Assembly (NCBI GenBank): GCA_016207825.1
Contig: JACQZI010000017.1
Coordinates: 1 to 64,000, forward strand
DNA from: Planctomycetota bacterium
GTDB taxonomy: Bacteria > Planctomycetota > MHYJ01 > JACQXL01 > JACQZI01
Direction of reading: 5' to 3'
DNA length: 64,000 bases
Shown here: piece after piece, positions 49,434 to 57,733 of the stretch
How the letters are laid out: each line of letters opens with the position of its first letter
Position numbering within the stretch: position 1 is the first letter of the stretch
The notes under the pieces: generated by a model
Databases searched by the model: none
Told to the model about the DNA's origin: nothing
The model's input: the letters and a program-made list of their open reading frames with translations, nothing else
Made by a program: the position numbers and the translations under genes

Positions 49434-50150
49434 TTAATTTCCTCCATTTGGCGTTGCGGTAATAAATTTTATTACTTCAGTTTTAGCGTAACTATCCACT
49501 AAGTTTAGCAATTTCCCCGGCTCAAAATTCTTAGTGGGTTGCAATGGCTGCGGCCAAACAAATTGAGTTTCCACAAAGATTTTCTTGGTATATCTTAAAA
49601 ACGATTCTATTTTAACTTCTATTTCACAAGGAATCTTCTCATCTTTCTTCGGCGGCATAACAAGCCTGAGGCCACCTCCAAGAACTGGCCGGCCTAATGC
49701 CGACAAACCCGTCTCATCTTGCCCCAATCTTTTTTCCCAAAGATACTGAAACGCATGCTGTTCTTTTGATTGATACAGATATCTCAAGCAAACATCTCTT
49801 TTAATGATTTGAAACGGCTGTTTCCAAATATTATTAAACGACAAACAAATCGCCTCCGCCTGTTTAATAAAAAACGTGCTGTCCTCTTTTGGCTGAGATT
49901 CTATAATCAATAATTGCCCTATTCCTATGGGCGTTTGTGCTCCTGCTATGATTTTAAGCTGTAAGTTAGGGCTCTGTACTTCTTTAACAAAGTTAAAGCT
50001 GGTTTCTTCTCGTTGCGCCGTAACAAAATTAACGCCCTGCCCTCCCAGCTCTTTCTGTAAATCCAAAAACGCCTCTTTAGTCAATACTGGCATTGGGGCA
50101 AAGATATAATTTACGCCAAAGTGAAATGGTATTCTTGATTCTGTTAACAT
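49434..50150 (-). CDS. Unrecognised 238-residue protein in the MazF operon
   Basis: I do not recognise this soluble protein, which has no signal or membrane segment. It starts with ESRIPFHFGVNYIFAPMPVLT, has a helical stretch FIKQAEAICLSFNNIWKQPF near residue 97, and a Gly-rich segment ALGRPVLGGGLRLVMPP near 152. Its last codons carry the ribosome site of the candidate antitoxin gene. It is first in a three-gene unit behind a good promoter. It might be a third component of the toxin locus, but nothing in the sequence proves that. Confidence 0.7.
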   Translation of the reverse strand: MLTESRIPFHFGVNYIFAPMPVLTKEAFLDLQKELGGQGVNFVTAQREETSFNFVKEVQSPNLQLKIIAGAQTPIGIGQLLIIESQPKEDSTFFIKQAEAICLSFNNIWKQPFQIIKRDVCLRYLYQSKEQHAFQYLWEKRLGQDETGLSALGRPVLGGGLRLVMPPKKDEKIPCEIEVKIESFLRYTKKIFVETQFVWPQPLQPTKNFEPGKLLNLVDSYAKTEVIKFITATPNGGN

Positions 50151-50163
50151 ATATCCTCTTTAT

Positions 50164-50192
50164 ATAATACGAGTTCTTACATTCAAATGCAA
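50164..50192 (-). promoter_or_regulatory. sigma70 promoter for the MazF-type operon
   Basis: On the minus strand TTGCAT (50192-50187) and TATTAT (50169-50164) are separated by 17 bp, with the start codon at 50150. Confidence 0.6.
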
Positions 50193-50271
50193 GTAATTTT
50201 TACCGATTTTGTATAACCGCTATAATATCGGGAAACGCTTTATTAAAGTACACCTTTTCCCGCGTTGCCAT

Positions 50272-50454
50272 TCAACCTTTTTCCCCGCTAAGCCCTAAAA
50301 ATGACACCCTCACTTCGGCGACCGGATTATCAGTTTCCTGTTTACCCACGCACCAGAAAGCCACAGGTGTAAAGCCGTGGAGCTTCATCGTATCGCGCAG
50401 ATTTAAGACACCCCGCACCTCTTGATTATTAACTTCACTTTGGTAATTTCTCAT
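50272..50454 (-). CDS. Small hypothetical protein coupled to the GH5 gene
   Basis: This 60-residue frame starts at an ATG in a TGATG overlap with the stop codon of the GH5-like gene, which suggests coupled translation. The protein has a hydrophobic middle (HGFTPVAFWCVG) and no recognisable domain. A GTG one codon earlier is also possible. It could be a real short protein or a remnant of a longer C terminus of the GH5 protein. Confidence 0.4.
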   Translation of the reverse strand: MRNYQSEVNNQEVRGVLNLRDTMKLHGFTPVAFWCVGKQETDNPVAEVRVSFLGLSGEKG

Positions 50455-51959
50455 CACGGCACGGCCAATATATAATCAGCCACTGCCGGAGTTACGTTAA
50501 TCGTGCCGAGAAAAGTTTCCCCAATCCAAATATCCACCGCATTATTTGCCTGATAAGAAAACACATTCACTTTAATTGAAGCCGTGTTTGCCGGAATATC
50601 CACATACAGCGTATTCACCTTATCAAGGTTTCCGGTCCACTGCCCCCAAGGCTCATTCGGATACCAGCCCTGCCCCTGGAGTTTATTGGCTTCAATCGTT
50701 CCGAAATCTACGCGTTTTAATACCGAAGTATCCGCCGCCAGAAACTCCAGATACGTAAAAGCCAGCGCCAGATACCTGCCGTCGCCCGGGACAGGGGTTG
50801 TTTCCACCTGCGAATATTGGAATTTTATCCTTTTGGCGGATGTATTCTGACCGGTAAAGTATTTATTTATTACTTCAACCGAAGGCTTGGCTTCCAGTGT
50901 GGAGCTGAAGGCGCCGTATTTCAAATCGAGATCCTCCGCCCCGGCGCGGCATAAAGCAGTCGCCGGCGGATTATTCAAATCCATAAGCATCCAAAAAATC
51001 CCACCGGCAAGGTTTTCGTTATTGAAAATAATATCGGAATGGCTTGCCAGGCGGGTGACATTGCCTGATGCGCTTGCCCAGGCGTTGCCGGCGGAGGCAT
51101 AGCCGTATTCCTGGTCGACTATGGGCATAGCTTTGCCGAGGCTCGCTTTTAACGTTCGGATTTTCGGCCCTAAATCAGCCGGGTCTTCGTAACGGTGGAA
51201 AGAGATAAAATCCACGAAATCCTTGGAATCCGCGGCTTTATCAATCTTCCCGAATCCAGCGGTGATAAGGTGGTTCCTGTCCAAAACACTGATATGCGCC
51301 GACATATCGCGGTAGAAGCTGAGGAGTTTGTCGTAATCCGTTCCGTATTTATCCACCAGCATATCGCCTTCGTTCATGATATCCCAGGCGGCGATGGTCG
51401 GGCTATTGCGGAAATGCGGGATTAATTCCGTGAGGTATTTTTTGGGGGTTTCGTGGTCGCCATTATCGATAAAAGCCCAGCCGGGCATATAGTCAAAAAA
51501 GCCCAGTATTACCTTTAAGTTGTATTTCGCCGCGATATTGAGAAACCGCTGGATAGAGTTTATATAAGCCATGGTCGGGTGGTAATTGGTGTAGATATCT
51601 TTGCTTTCATCCGGATTATCGGTAGAATAACCGTAATCAATAAATGTCCTGACCGTATTCGCTCCGAGCGAGGAAGCCAGGGCAAGCTCTTCATCCACTT
51701 CAACCCAATCCCATTCGGCCATGGACGCCCAGGCATAGTTCCTGGGGAAGTAATTAAAACCTTTCATGGTAAAGGCGGAATTTCCATGCATGAATTTATC
51801 GCCGCTTGTGGTTAGGAAATAATTGCCGCTGCTGCCCGTATTGATATCATGGTTTTGGCTTCCGAAGCATCCTCTAAACGCAACGGTAAAAGAAACGATT
51901 AAGAAAGCTAACAGCAGGATAATAAGCTTTAACGCGCGCTTTTTCCCCATATTAATCAC
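50454..51959 (-). CDS. GH5-like secreted glycoside hydrolase
   Basis: This is a 501-residue protein. A signal or membrane anchor (about 9-28) is followed by a (beta/alpha)8 barrel of the cellulase/mannanase GH5 type (about 50-370). The acid/base Glu197 lies in AAWDIMNEGD and the nucleophile Glu284 in PIVDQEYGY. FTMKGFNYFPRNYAW near the start is a family marker. The last ~110 residues form a beta-sandwich domain, possibly carbohydrate-binding. The start is GTG at 51959 or ATG at 51950. Substrate specificity cannot be told, and plant-type glucan or mannan is likely. Confidence 0.85.
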   Translation of the reverse strand: MINMGKKRALKLIILLLAFLIVSFTVAFRGCFGSQNHDINTGSSGNYFLTTSGDKFMHGNSAFTMKGFNYFPRNYAWASMAEWDWVEVDEELALASSLGANTVRTFIDYGYSTDNPDESKDIYTNYHPTMAYINSIQRFLNIAAKYNLKVILGFFDYMPGWAFIDNGDHETPKKYLTELIPHFRNSPTIAAWDIMNEGDMLVDKYGTDYDKLLSFYRDMSAHISVLDRNHLITAGFGKIDKAADSKDFVDFISFHRYEDPADLGPKIRTLKASLGKAMPIVDQEYGYASAGNAWASASGNVTRLASHSDIIFNNENLAGGIFWMLMDLNNPPATALCRAGAEDLDLKYGAFSSTLEAKPSVEVINKYFTGQNTSAKRIKFQYSQVETTPVPGDGRYLALAFTYLEFLAADTSVLKRVDFGTIEANKLQGQGWYPNEPWGQWTGNLDKVNTLYVDIPANTASIKVNVFSYQANNAVDIWIGETFLGTINVTPAVADYILAVP

Positions 51960-52049
51960 TGACGATATTCCTAATAAACAGCTTTACTATATTATTTATT
52001 ACAGAGAACAGCCTGCTTAATTCCGTAATTTCGAGGAACCGTCATCCCA

Positions 52050-53858
52050 TTACTTCGGCGACCAGATGACTTGCTCCCCGATATCGCCTCCGTTGGTTGC
52101 CTGGTATATCTTGCCGCTTTCCACTTCTATCACGTAAATATTATAAGTCTTCCTGAAGGCAATCCATTTGCCGTCCGGACTCCAAGAGGGAGATAATTCC
52201 TCATCCTTGCTATCGGTCAGATTCTTAAATTCGCTCCCATCCGCTTTCATAATACAGATATCATTGGTAAAATGTCCGTGGGGCGAACACTGGACAATCA
52301 CCAGGGAGCCGTCCGGAGACCAGATGAGCGGCTTTCGGTCCAAAATCTTTACATCCAATTGGGTTTTGTTGGTGCCTTCCGAATCCATGCTAAAAACCTT
52401 TACCCCTTCGCCTATCTTACTGCTGAGAAAGAGTATGCTGTCGTCTTTCGGAGAGCAAACAGGAAAATCGTCCCAGCCATCACTGTCAGTGAGCTGTTTT
52501 TCATCGCCGCCGTCTATGTCTATGCTAAAAATCCGGAAACTATTATCCCGTGAACTGCGGTAAACAAGGCGGTCACTGCCGGAAGACCAGCTGATATTTT
52601 CCGCGCCGCCTTTGCCTGAAGTCAGCTGTTTAAGGCCGGAGCCATCGGGTCGGACAACCCATATATCCGGTGGATTATAGCTTCTGGAATTTTCAGTTTT
52701 GCTTTCCACGGAAGAAGAACTGAAGGCAATCCATCTGCCGTCCGGCGACCAGACCGGTGCGCGGTCTTCGGCATCGTTTTTGGTCAGGCGGGACAGACCA
52801 CGCCCGTCTATGTTTACGGTGTAGAGTTCTGTAGCCTCGCTTATGGGATGGGAATCAAAGACGAGCTTCATGCCGTCCGGCGACCAGGCGACGAAATCCT
52901 TGAAGCCGCCGGTCTTGGTGACCGGCTTGCACTTTGAGCCGTCCGGATTCATTACGTAAACCTCATACTGTCCCTCGCGGTTGGAAATGAAAGCAATCTT
53001 TCCCGGGAGCCCGGCGAGTTCGGCAACGGGCTTTTGCCTGGACTTCGCGCCGACATTGAAGCTATGCTTTTTTATTTTCCAAGCGCCCCCTTCTCTGACA
53101 AAATCCACAGAGCCTTCTCCTTCCTGGTCTCCCATCTTGCCTTCAAAGGAAAGTGTTCCTTCATCTCCGGAGATAGCCACATCCGTCACGGTCGTTTCGG
53201 TCGGCATAAAACCAATGGCCATGGACATAAGCTCCTGCGGGTCGCCCAGTTGCTCCATTTCCTTGATGGCATCCGCGGAAAGATATTTCTTTAGCTCTTT
53301 AAAGTCGCCGGATTTCATGGCTTTGCGGAAATTATCATAAAGTATTTTTAACGCGTCTTCATCGCTTGAGGGCTTTGATTCCGGTTTTGTATCTTTTTTA
53401 TCCGGCTGGGGAACGGGCGGCTGGACGGGTTTGGGAGGGGCCGGAGGAGGGGTAAAATCGAACTCTTCATCAAACTTCTGCCCGGAAAACTTCCACTCAC
53501 CGTCTTCCAGAACCATATAGACCGTGCCGGAAACGCTGCGTCCATTAAAGGTGCCATCCACCATCAGGCTCGCCTTTGACTGGAAGACAGAAATACCGAA
53601 GATATCAACTTGAGAGGGCGTCTTCTTTTTAAGCTCCAGAAGTTTCTGTTTTGAATCGTCTGTTTCAAGCTCGTGGCGCAGTCCGGCGGTAACACATTTC
53701 TTAACCGTTTCCAGGTTTTCTTCGGCAACGGCAGTAATGTAATCGGTATACGCTTTTTTTGCCTCGCTCTTGTCGTCACCGACGGCTTTATAGATAAAAG
53801 CACCGTTTAAAGAAATAACCGCCAAAGCGATAACCAGTGTTCTAAAAAAAGATTTCAT
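52050..53858 (-). CDS. Exported TolB-like beta-propeller protein
   Basis: This is a 602-residue protein. A signal peptide (about 1-26) is followed by a SnoaL/DUF4878-like domain (about 30-135), a Pro-rich linker (PPPAPPKPVQPPVPQP), a second similar domain (about 165-270), and a C-terminal TolB/PD40 propeller of six blades (about 280-602). The blades carry repeats such as WSPDGMKLVFDSHP and WSPDGRWIAFSSS. Propellers of this type bind proteins or ligands in the periplasm. The role is unknown. It lies about 90 nt upstream of the GH5 gene in the same direction. Confidence 0.85.
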   Translation of the reverse strand: MKSFFRTLVIALAVISLNGAFIYKAVGDDKSEAKKAYTDYITAVAEENLETVKKCVTAGLRHELETDDSKQKLLELKKKTPSQVDIFGISVFQSKASLMVDGTFNGRSVSGTVYMVLEDGEWKFSGQKFDEEFDFTPPPAPPKPVQPPVPQPDKKDTKPESKPSSDEDALKILYDNFRKAMKSGDFKELKKYLSADAIKEMEQLGDPQELMSMAIGFMPTETTVTDVAISGDEGTLSFEGKMGDQEGEGSVDFVREGGAWKIKKHSFNVGAKSRQKPVAELAGLPGKIAFISNREGQYEVYVMNPDGSKCKPVTKTGGFKDFVAWSPDGMKLVFDSHPISEATELYTVNIDGRGLSRLTKNDAEDRAPVWSPDGRWIAFSSSSVESKTENSRSYNPPDIWVVRPDGSGLKQLTSGKGGAENISWSSGSDRLVYRSSRDNSFRIFSIDIDGGDEKQLTDSDGWDDFPVCSPKDDSILFLSSKIGEGVKVFSMDSEGTNKTQLDVKILDRKPLIWSPDGSLVIVQCSPHGHFTNDICIMKADGSEFKNLTDSKDEELSPSWSPDGKWIAFRKTYNIYVIEVESGKIYQATNGGDIGEQVIWSPK

Positions 53859-53988
53859 AAAACGCTCCTTGTTTTTATTATAGCGCCTCTAACATTATTC
53901 AATAAAAGGCGTTTAGTCAAGAAAATACCGCGCGGGCGCTCTGCTCCACCGGTCGGAATAAAATCTTCAGATAAATATTATTTTTCTC

Positions 53989-54017
53989 TTGATAAATCTA
54001 TTTTTTGAGGATATAAT
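53989..54017 (+). promoter_or_regulatory. sigma70 promoter for the MshEN-pilB genes
   Basis: TTGATA (53989-53994) and TATAAT (54012-54017) are separated by 17 bp, almost consensus. The ATG at 54032 follows 14 nt after the -10 box, giving a leader of about 8 nt without a Shine-Dalgarno sequence. Confidence 0.8.
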
Positions 54018-54031
54018 ATATAGCAGTATTT

Positions 54032-54490
54032 ATGGTTAATATTTCAAAGATAACCAAGAAGCGCCTGGGCGAGCTTTTGGTCTCCGAAGGCTTAGTCACC
54101 AACGACCAGGTTACCGAGGCGTTAACCGAGCAGAAAAAAGTCGGCTCGCTCCTGGGCGAGACGTTGATTAAGCTGGGTTACGTAACCGAATCCGATATCG
54201 CCGCGGCAATAGCGGCGCAATTCGGGCTGCCTTATATTGATACCTCCCGTTACACCATAGAAAAAGAGATTTTCGAACTGATTCCGGTGGATTTCATGAA
54301 GAAAAACGAGCTGATTCCGCTGGACAGAATCGGCAATATCATTACCATTGCCGTATGCGGCCCTTTGAGCGAGAAAGTCTTTGAGGAACTGGAAAAGCTT
54401 ATGGGATGCGAAGCATATCTTTTTGTTTCAACTTCGTCACAAGTTCATAAAATAATAGAAGATTTTACATCAGGCGAGAAAAAGAAATAG
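54032..54490 (+). CDS. Stand-alone MshEN/GspE N-terminal domain protein
   Basis: This 152-residue protein matches the N-terminal domain of PilB/GspE ATPases: RLGELLVSEGLVTNDQVTEAL at residues 11-31, GETLIKLGYVTESDIAAAIAAQFGLPYID near 55, and a later VPVDFMKKNELIPL-type segment. In MshE this domain binds cyclic di-GMP. Here it is separate from, and just upstream of, a full PilB that has its own copy. A regulatory subunit for PilB is a reasonable inference. Confidence 0.85.
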   Translation: MVNISKITKKRLGELLVSEGLVTNDQVTEALTEQKKVGSLLGETLIKLGYVTESDIAAAIAAQFGLPYIDTSRYTIEKEIFELIPVDFMKKNELIPLDRIGNIITIAVCGPLSEKVFEELEKLMGCEAYLFVSTSSQVHKIIEDFTSGEKKK

Positions 54491-54491
54491 C

Positions 54492-54509
54492 CCCGACACC
54501 CTTGTCGGG
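54492..54509. repeat. Short palindromic hairpin of the CCCGAC/GTCGGG type
   Basis: CCCGACA (54492-54498) and TGTCGGG (54503-54509) form a 7-bp stem with a CCCT loop between the MshEN gene and pilB. It belongs to the dispersed palindromes also seen at 1077-1142 and 23369-23388. It could modulate the pilB ribosome site, which is weak. Confidence 0.6.
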
Positions 54510-54529
54510 ACTTGCAAGAGACTAATTAT

Positions 54530-56239
54530 ATGGCGAGTAATTTCAGCGGCTGGTTAAAGATGTTTCTAGTTAAGAAGAACCTGCTTACCGAGGAGCAAAA
54601 AAAAACGGCTGACGATATAACATCCAAGGATAAAAGATTATTAAGCGAAGTCCTGATAACCAATAAGTTTATTGAAGAAGAAACCTTATTAGCCTTGATT
54701 GCCAGGGAAGCGCGCATCCCACCCATAAACGTGGAAAAAGTCTTGCCGGATGAAGCGGCCCTTAAGATGATTCTGGAAAGCCAGGCGCATTCTTACGGGG
54801 TTCTTCCCGTTTCCAAAATAGGCGATATCCTTACCATTGCGGTAAGTAATCCTTTCGACATACTTAAAATAGACGACCTGAAAATAATCACCGGATGCGA
54901 TATCAGGTATGTAGTGGCACTGGATTTCCGGATAGCAGAGCGAATCCGCCCGTTTTATAACCCGGAAGAACTGGCCATGGAAAAGATGCTGGAGGAAAAC
55001 GAAGAGACCGACGAGGTGGAGCTTACCAAGCACCAGATGGAAGACGTGGACGTGGCATCGTTGACTGCGGCGGGAGAAGACGCACCGATTGTGAAATTCG
55101 TCAACCTGATTATTTATAAAGCACTCGAGGAAGGGGCAAGCGATATTCATATCGAGCCCTATGAAAACATGGTGGCGGTCCGTTATCGCAAAGACGGCGT
55201 GCTTCATGAAGCAATGCAGCCGCCCAAGAAGATTTTCAACGCCATCATTTCACGCGTAAAAGTAATGACTTCGCTCGATATCGCCGAACGCAGGGTTCCC
55301 CAGGACGGCAAATTCCAGATAAAGTATGAGAACCGTCAGATAGATTTCCGCGTTTCCACCCTGCCGACCATTTACGGGGAAAAGGTCGTTATGCGCGTCC
55401 TGGATTCTTCCAGCATTAATTTAGGACTGGATGTTTTAGGGTTTGAACCGCAGGCAATGAATGCATTTAAAACGGCAATTATGGCTCCTTATGGAATGAT
55501 TCTGGTAACAGGCCCGACCGGAAGCGGAAAATCAACCACTTTGTATTCAGCGTTAAAAGCAATCATGTCGAATGAAGATAATATCATGACCGTGGAAGAC
55601 CCGGTGGAATACCAGCTGGAAGGCGTCGGGCAGGTACCGATAAACCAAAAAAGGGGAATGACCTTTGCTTTGGCATTAAGGTCTCTTTTACGCCAGGACC
55701 CGGATAAGATAATGGTCGGAGAAATCCGCGACGGAGAAACGGCCGATATCGCGGTAAAAGCGGCGATGACCGGGCACCTGGTTTTAAGCACGCTCCATAC
55801 GAACGATGCGGCTTCGGCTATCACACGCCTGGCTGATATGGGAGTTGACCCATTCCTGATTGCCTCATCAACTATCCTTCTTTCAGCGCAAAGGCTTGCC
55901 AGAAAACTATGCGAAAGATGCAAACAGCCCTTTGACCCCCTTCCGCCTCCGGAAAGATTAATCAATATCGGTTTTAAAGAAGCGGAGTGTAAAAACATTA
56001 TTTATAAACCGGTCGGCTGCGCACATTGCCGTGACGGCTACAAAGGACGTTTTGCCTTCCTGGAAGCGCTTGAAATTGATGATGAAGTACGCAGGATGAT
56101 TATTAAAAGCAAGTCTGTTTTTGAGATAAAGAAATATGCCGTAGATAAAGGAATGATTACCCTGCGCCGTTGCGGGGTGCTTAATATCCTAAAAGGAAAG
56201 ACCTCTATTGAAGAAGTGCTGAGAATGACCGAGGCATAA
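54530..56239 (+). CDS. pilB: Type IV pilus extension ATPase PilB
   Basis: This 569-residue ATPase powers pilus assembly. The N-terminal MshEN-type domain covers about 1-145. The ATPase core has SDIHIEPYENMVAVRYR, Walker A GPTGSGKSTT near residue 330, VEDPVEYQ, and Walker B KIMVGEIRDGETA. The zinc site, two Cys pairs (CERC and CAHC), lies at about 463-503. I use the ATG at 54530 over a TTG six codons earlier. It probably shares the transcript of the MshEN gene. Confidence 0.93.
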   Translation: MASNFSGWLKMFLVKKNLLTEEQKKTADDITSKDKRLLSEVLITNKFIEEETLLALIAREARIPPINVEKVLPDEAALKMILESQAHSYGVLPVSKIGDILTIAVSNPFDILKIDDLKIITGCDIRYVVALDFRIAERIRPFYNPEELAMEKMLEENEETDEVELTKHQMEDVDVASLTAAGEDAPIVKFVNLIIYKALEEGASDIHIEPYENMVAVRYRKDGVLHEAMQPPKKIFNAIISRVKVMTSLDIAERRVPQDGKFQIKYENRQIDFRVSTLPTIYGEKVVMRVLDSSSINLGLDVLGFEPQAMNAFKTAIMAPYGMILVTGPTGSGKSTTLYSALKAIMSNEDNIMTVEDPVEYQLEGVGQVPINQKRGMTFALALRSLLRQDPDKIMVGEIRDGETADIAVKAAMTGHLVLSTLHTNDAASAITRLADMGVDPFLIASSTILLSAQRLARKLCERCKQPFDPLPPPERLINIGFKEAECKNIIYKPVGCAHCRDGYKGRFAFLEALEIDDEVRRMIIKSKSVFEIKKYAVDKGMITLRRCGVLNILKGKTSIEEVLRMTEA

Positions 56240-56326
56240 CCGGCCAATTACCACAGAGAAGACAAGAAAATCAAGTTTTACCGACTAACATCCAAGAAAA
56301 ACCCTGTAATAACACCAGAAAACCAA

Positions 56327-56437
56327 TAAAAAACCCCCAGCATATCGCCGGGGGATGATTGCAGAGCCTTAAGCTATGTCCGTCGCCGGAACTATATAGC
56401 CTAAGGACTCCGGAGAGGGGTTTTAATTATTCCTATA
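56327..56437 (-). ncRNA. Free-standing structured small RNA of unknown family
   Basis: Read on the minus strand, a ~110-nt RNA is predicted from about 56437 to 56327. Its main hairpin pairs 56396-56406 with 56367-56377 (CCTTAGGCTAT with ATAGCTTAAGG, one mismatch). The apex is CCG-GCGA-CGG, a GNRA tetraloop on this strand only. A palindromic CTCCGGAG precedes the hairpin. The 3' end is an intrinsic terminator (56328-56354). A promoter lies directly upstream. No start codon with a ribosome site is present. Nothing codes on this strand downstream, so it is not a usual riboswitch. I could not match it to a known RNA family. Confidence 0.65.
56328..56354 (-). terminator. Intrinsic terminator of the small RNA
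   Basis: On the minus strand CCCCC (56354-56350) pairs with GGGGG (56338-56334), followed immediately by six T (56333-56328). The same CCCCC on the plus strand could instead pair with GGGG at 56417-56420, giving AAAACCCC/GGGGTTTT as a possible end of the pilB transcript. Confidence 0.8.
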
Positions 56438-56438
56438 T

Positions 56439-56466
56439 ATTATATATAAGGCAAAATTCGTGCCAA
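56439..56466 (-). promoter_or_regulatory. Overlapping sigma54 and sigma70 promoter for the small RNA
   Basis: On the minus strand TTGGCACG (56466-56459), four bases, then TTGCC (56454-56450) give the GG-N10-GC spacing of sigma54 promoters. The same TTGGCA (56466-56461) lies 16 bp from TATAAT (56444-56439), a sigma70-type arrangement. Both would start transcription around 56431-56439, just before the structured RNA. Confidence 0.65.
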
Positions 56467-56576
56467 CCAGATAATAATTAGAGTGATATGGCGTATTTTC
56501 CGAAAGACATCCGTTCCAACACCCTGAAATATAAAGAGATACAAAATTACGCTTTTTACAAGGAAAATCGGCTGGT

Positions 56577-56607
56577 TATCCTACAGGCGGAAGTTTTTTC
56601 CGCCTGT
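56577..56607. other. Hairpin downstream of the PIN-TRAM gene
   Basis: ACAGGCGGAA and TTCCGCCTGT pair perfectly (10 bp) around a short T-rich loop about 20-50 nt after the stop codon at 56627 on the minus strand. No T-run follows on that strand, so it may be a processing or stabilising structure rather than a full terminator. Confidence 0.5.
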
Positions 56608-56626
56608 ACGGTAATTTCTGCCTATT

Positions 56627-57661
56627 TTAAGAACCTCTTTGGCTACCGCCGACATTGGCGAATATCATTTTACCGGCACTTGTCTGCAATACACTGGTCG
56701 TGGTTACGGTAAGGCGCTGGCCAATCTTATTCCCAGCACCTTCAACAACTATCATGGTGCCGTCATTTAGATAAGCAACCCCCTGCTGGTATTCTTCCCC
56801 CTGGCGGACAATCCTGACTTCCATGGTTTCACCCGGTAAAACGACGGTTTTTAGGGCATTGGTCATATCGTTCATGTTGATAACGGTAATACCCTGTACC
56901 TGCGCCACTTTATTCAGGTTAAAATCGGTAGTCATCAAACGCCCTTTGAGGTGTTTGGCAAGTTCTATAAGCTTATCGTCCGTATTTTTTATATTGGGCA
57001 TTTCCACTTCGCTTATTTGCACGTCAATATTCTTGCTATCCTGCATCTTTTTAAGGATATCCAACCCATGCCTACCGCGGGTTCTTTTCAGGCGGTCGGC
57101 TGAATCGGCAATGCGTTGTAGTTCCATCAGGACAAAACGCGGGATTATCAAAGGGGCTTCGATAATTCCGGTCTCACCGATATCCGCAATACGGCCATCA
57201 ATAATCACGCTGGTATCAACGATGATCGGACTCATGCCTTTTCCTTCCTTGGAAAGTTCGATAAAGGGTATCACGAACTTGAAATCATCCTTGCTGCGTA
57301 TGATTGCCAGGATAGAAAGAAACGAAACCGCAAAGGTAATGGCAAAAGATAGCCATTCTTTGAAATTAGGCGTATCGGTTACCAGTTTTTGCATCCAAGG
57401 AAGCAAAAACAACGCCTGGATGAAAAGGAAAGACACGATAAACCCGAAAACCAACCCGAACATTACCACGGAAATCGTGCCGATATAACGCCTGGTGAAG
57501 AAGACCTCCCCCGTCACGAATAGCACGGCTAAAACCATGCCGATAATCAATCCGTAATAGCCGGTGGCATGGTCTGCCGGACCGGTTGAAAACAAAGAAC
57601 CTATATACCAGCCGATGATTCCGCTGATAATCAAAAATATCGCTCTTAAAATATATAACAT
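56627..57661 (-). CDS. Membrane PIN-TRAM protein (YacL-like)
   Basis: This is a 344-residue protein. Four N-terminal membrane helices (about 5-20, 36-52, 63-88, 106-120) are followed by a PIN nuclease-like domain (about 145-265). That domain has the acidic residues in IIVDTSVIIDGRIAD, VLMELQ and TTDFNLNK. A C-terminal TRAM domain follows (about 275-335, VVLPGETMEVRIVRQGEEYQQGVAYL). YacL-type proteins are widespread, and RNA or nucleotide binding is suspected. AGGAGG precedes the start. Confidence 0.9.
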   Translation of the reverse strand: MLYILRAIFLIISGIIGWYIGSLFSTGPADHATGYYGLIIGMVLAVLFVTGEVFFTRRYIGTISVVMFGLVFGFIVSFLFIQALFLLPWMQKLVTDTPNFKEWLSFAITFAVSFLSILAIIRSKDDFKFVIPFIELSKEGKGMSPIIVDTSVIIDGRIADIGETGIIEAPLIIPRFVLMELQRIADSADRLKRTRGRHGLDILKKMQDSKNIDVQISEVEMPNIKNTDDKLIELAKHLKGRLMTTDFNLNKVAQVQGITVINMNDMTNALKTVVLPGETMEVRIVRQGEEYQQGVAYLNDGTMIVVEGAGNKIGQRLTVTTTSVLQTSAGKMIFANVGGSQRGS

Positions 57662-57689
57662 TAAACACCTCCTTGCCCTGAATCCGCCT

Positions 57690-57709
57690 CTGAACCGTTA
57701 ATGGTTCAG
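57690..57709. other. Intercistronic hairpin before the PIN-TRAM gene
   Basis: CTGAACC (57690-57696) and GGTTCAG (57703-57709) pair around six bases between dgt and the PIN-TRAM gene. No T-run follows, so it is more likely an mRNA structure than a terminator. Confidence 0.45.
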
Positions 57710-57733
57710 GAATAGTGGTACGGGGCTTTCTAA

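Noticed and set aside
53865-53925. Promoter of the beta-propeller gene
   Set aside because: Two weak alternatives (TTGACT-N17-TAATGT and TTATTG-N17-TATAAT on the minus strand) compete, so neither is listed as a feature.
56488-56712. 74-codon plus-strand frame downstream of the small RNA
   Set aside because: It overlaps the end of the PIN-TRAM gene, contains a hairpin and shows no ribosome site or recognisable sequence.
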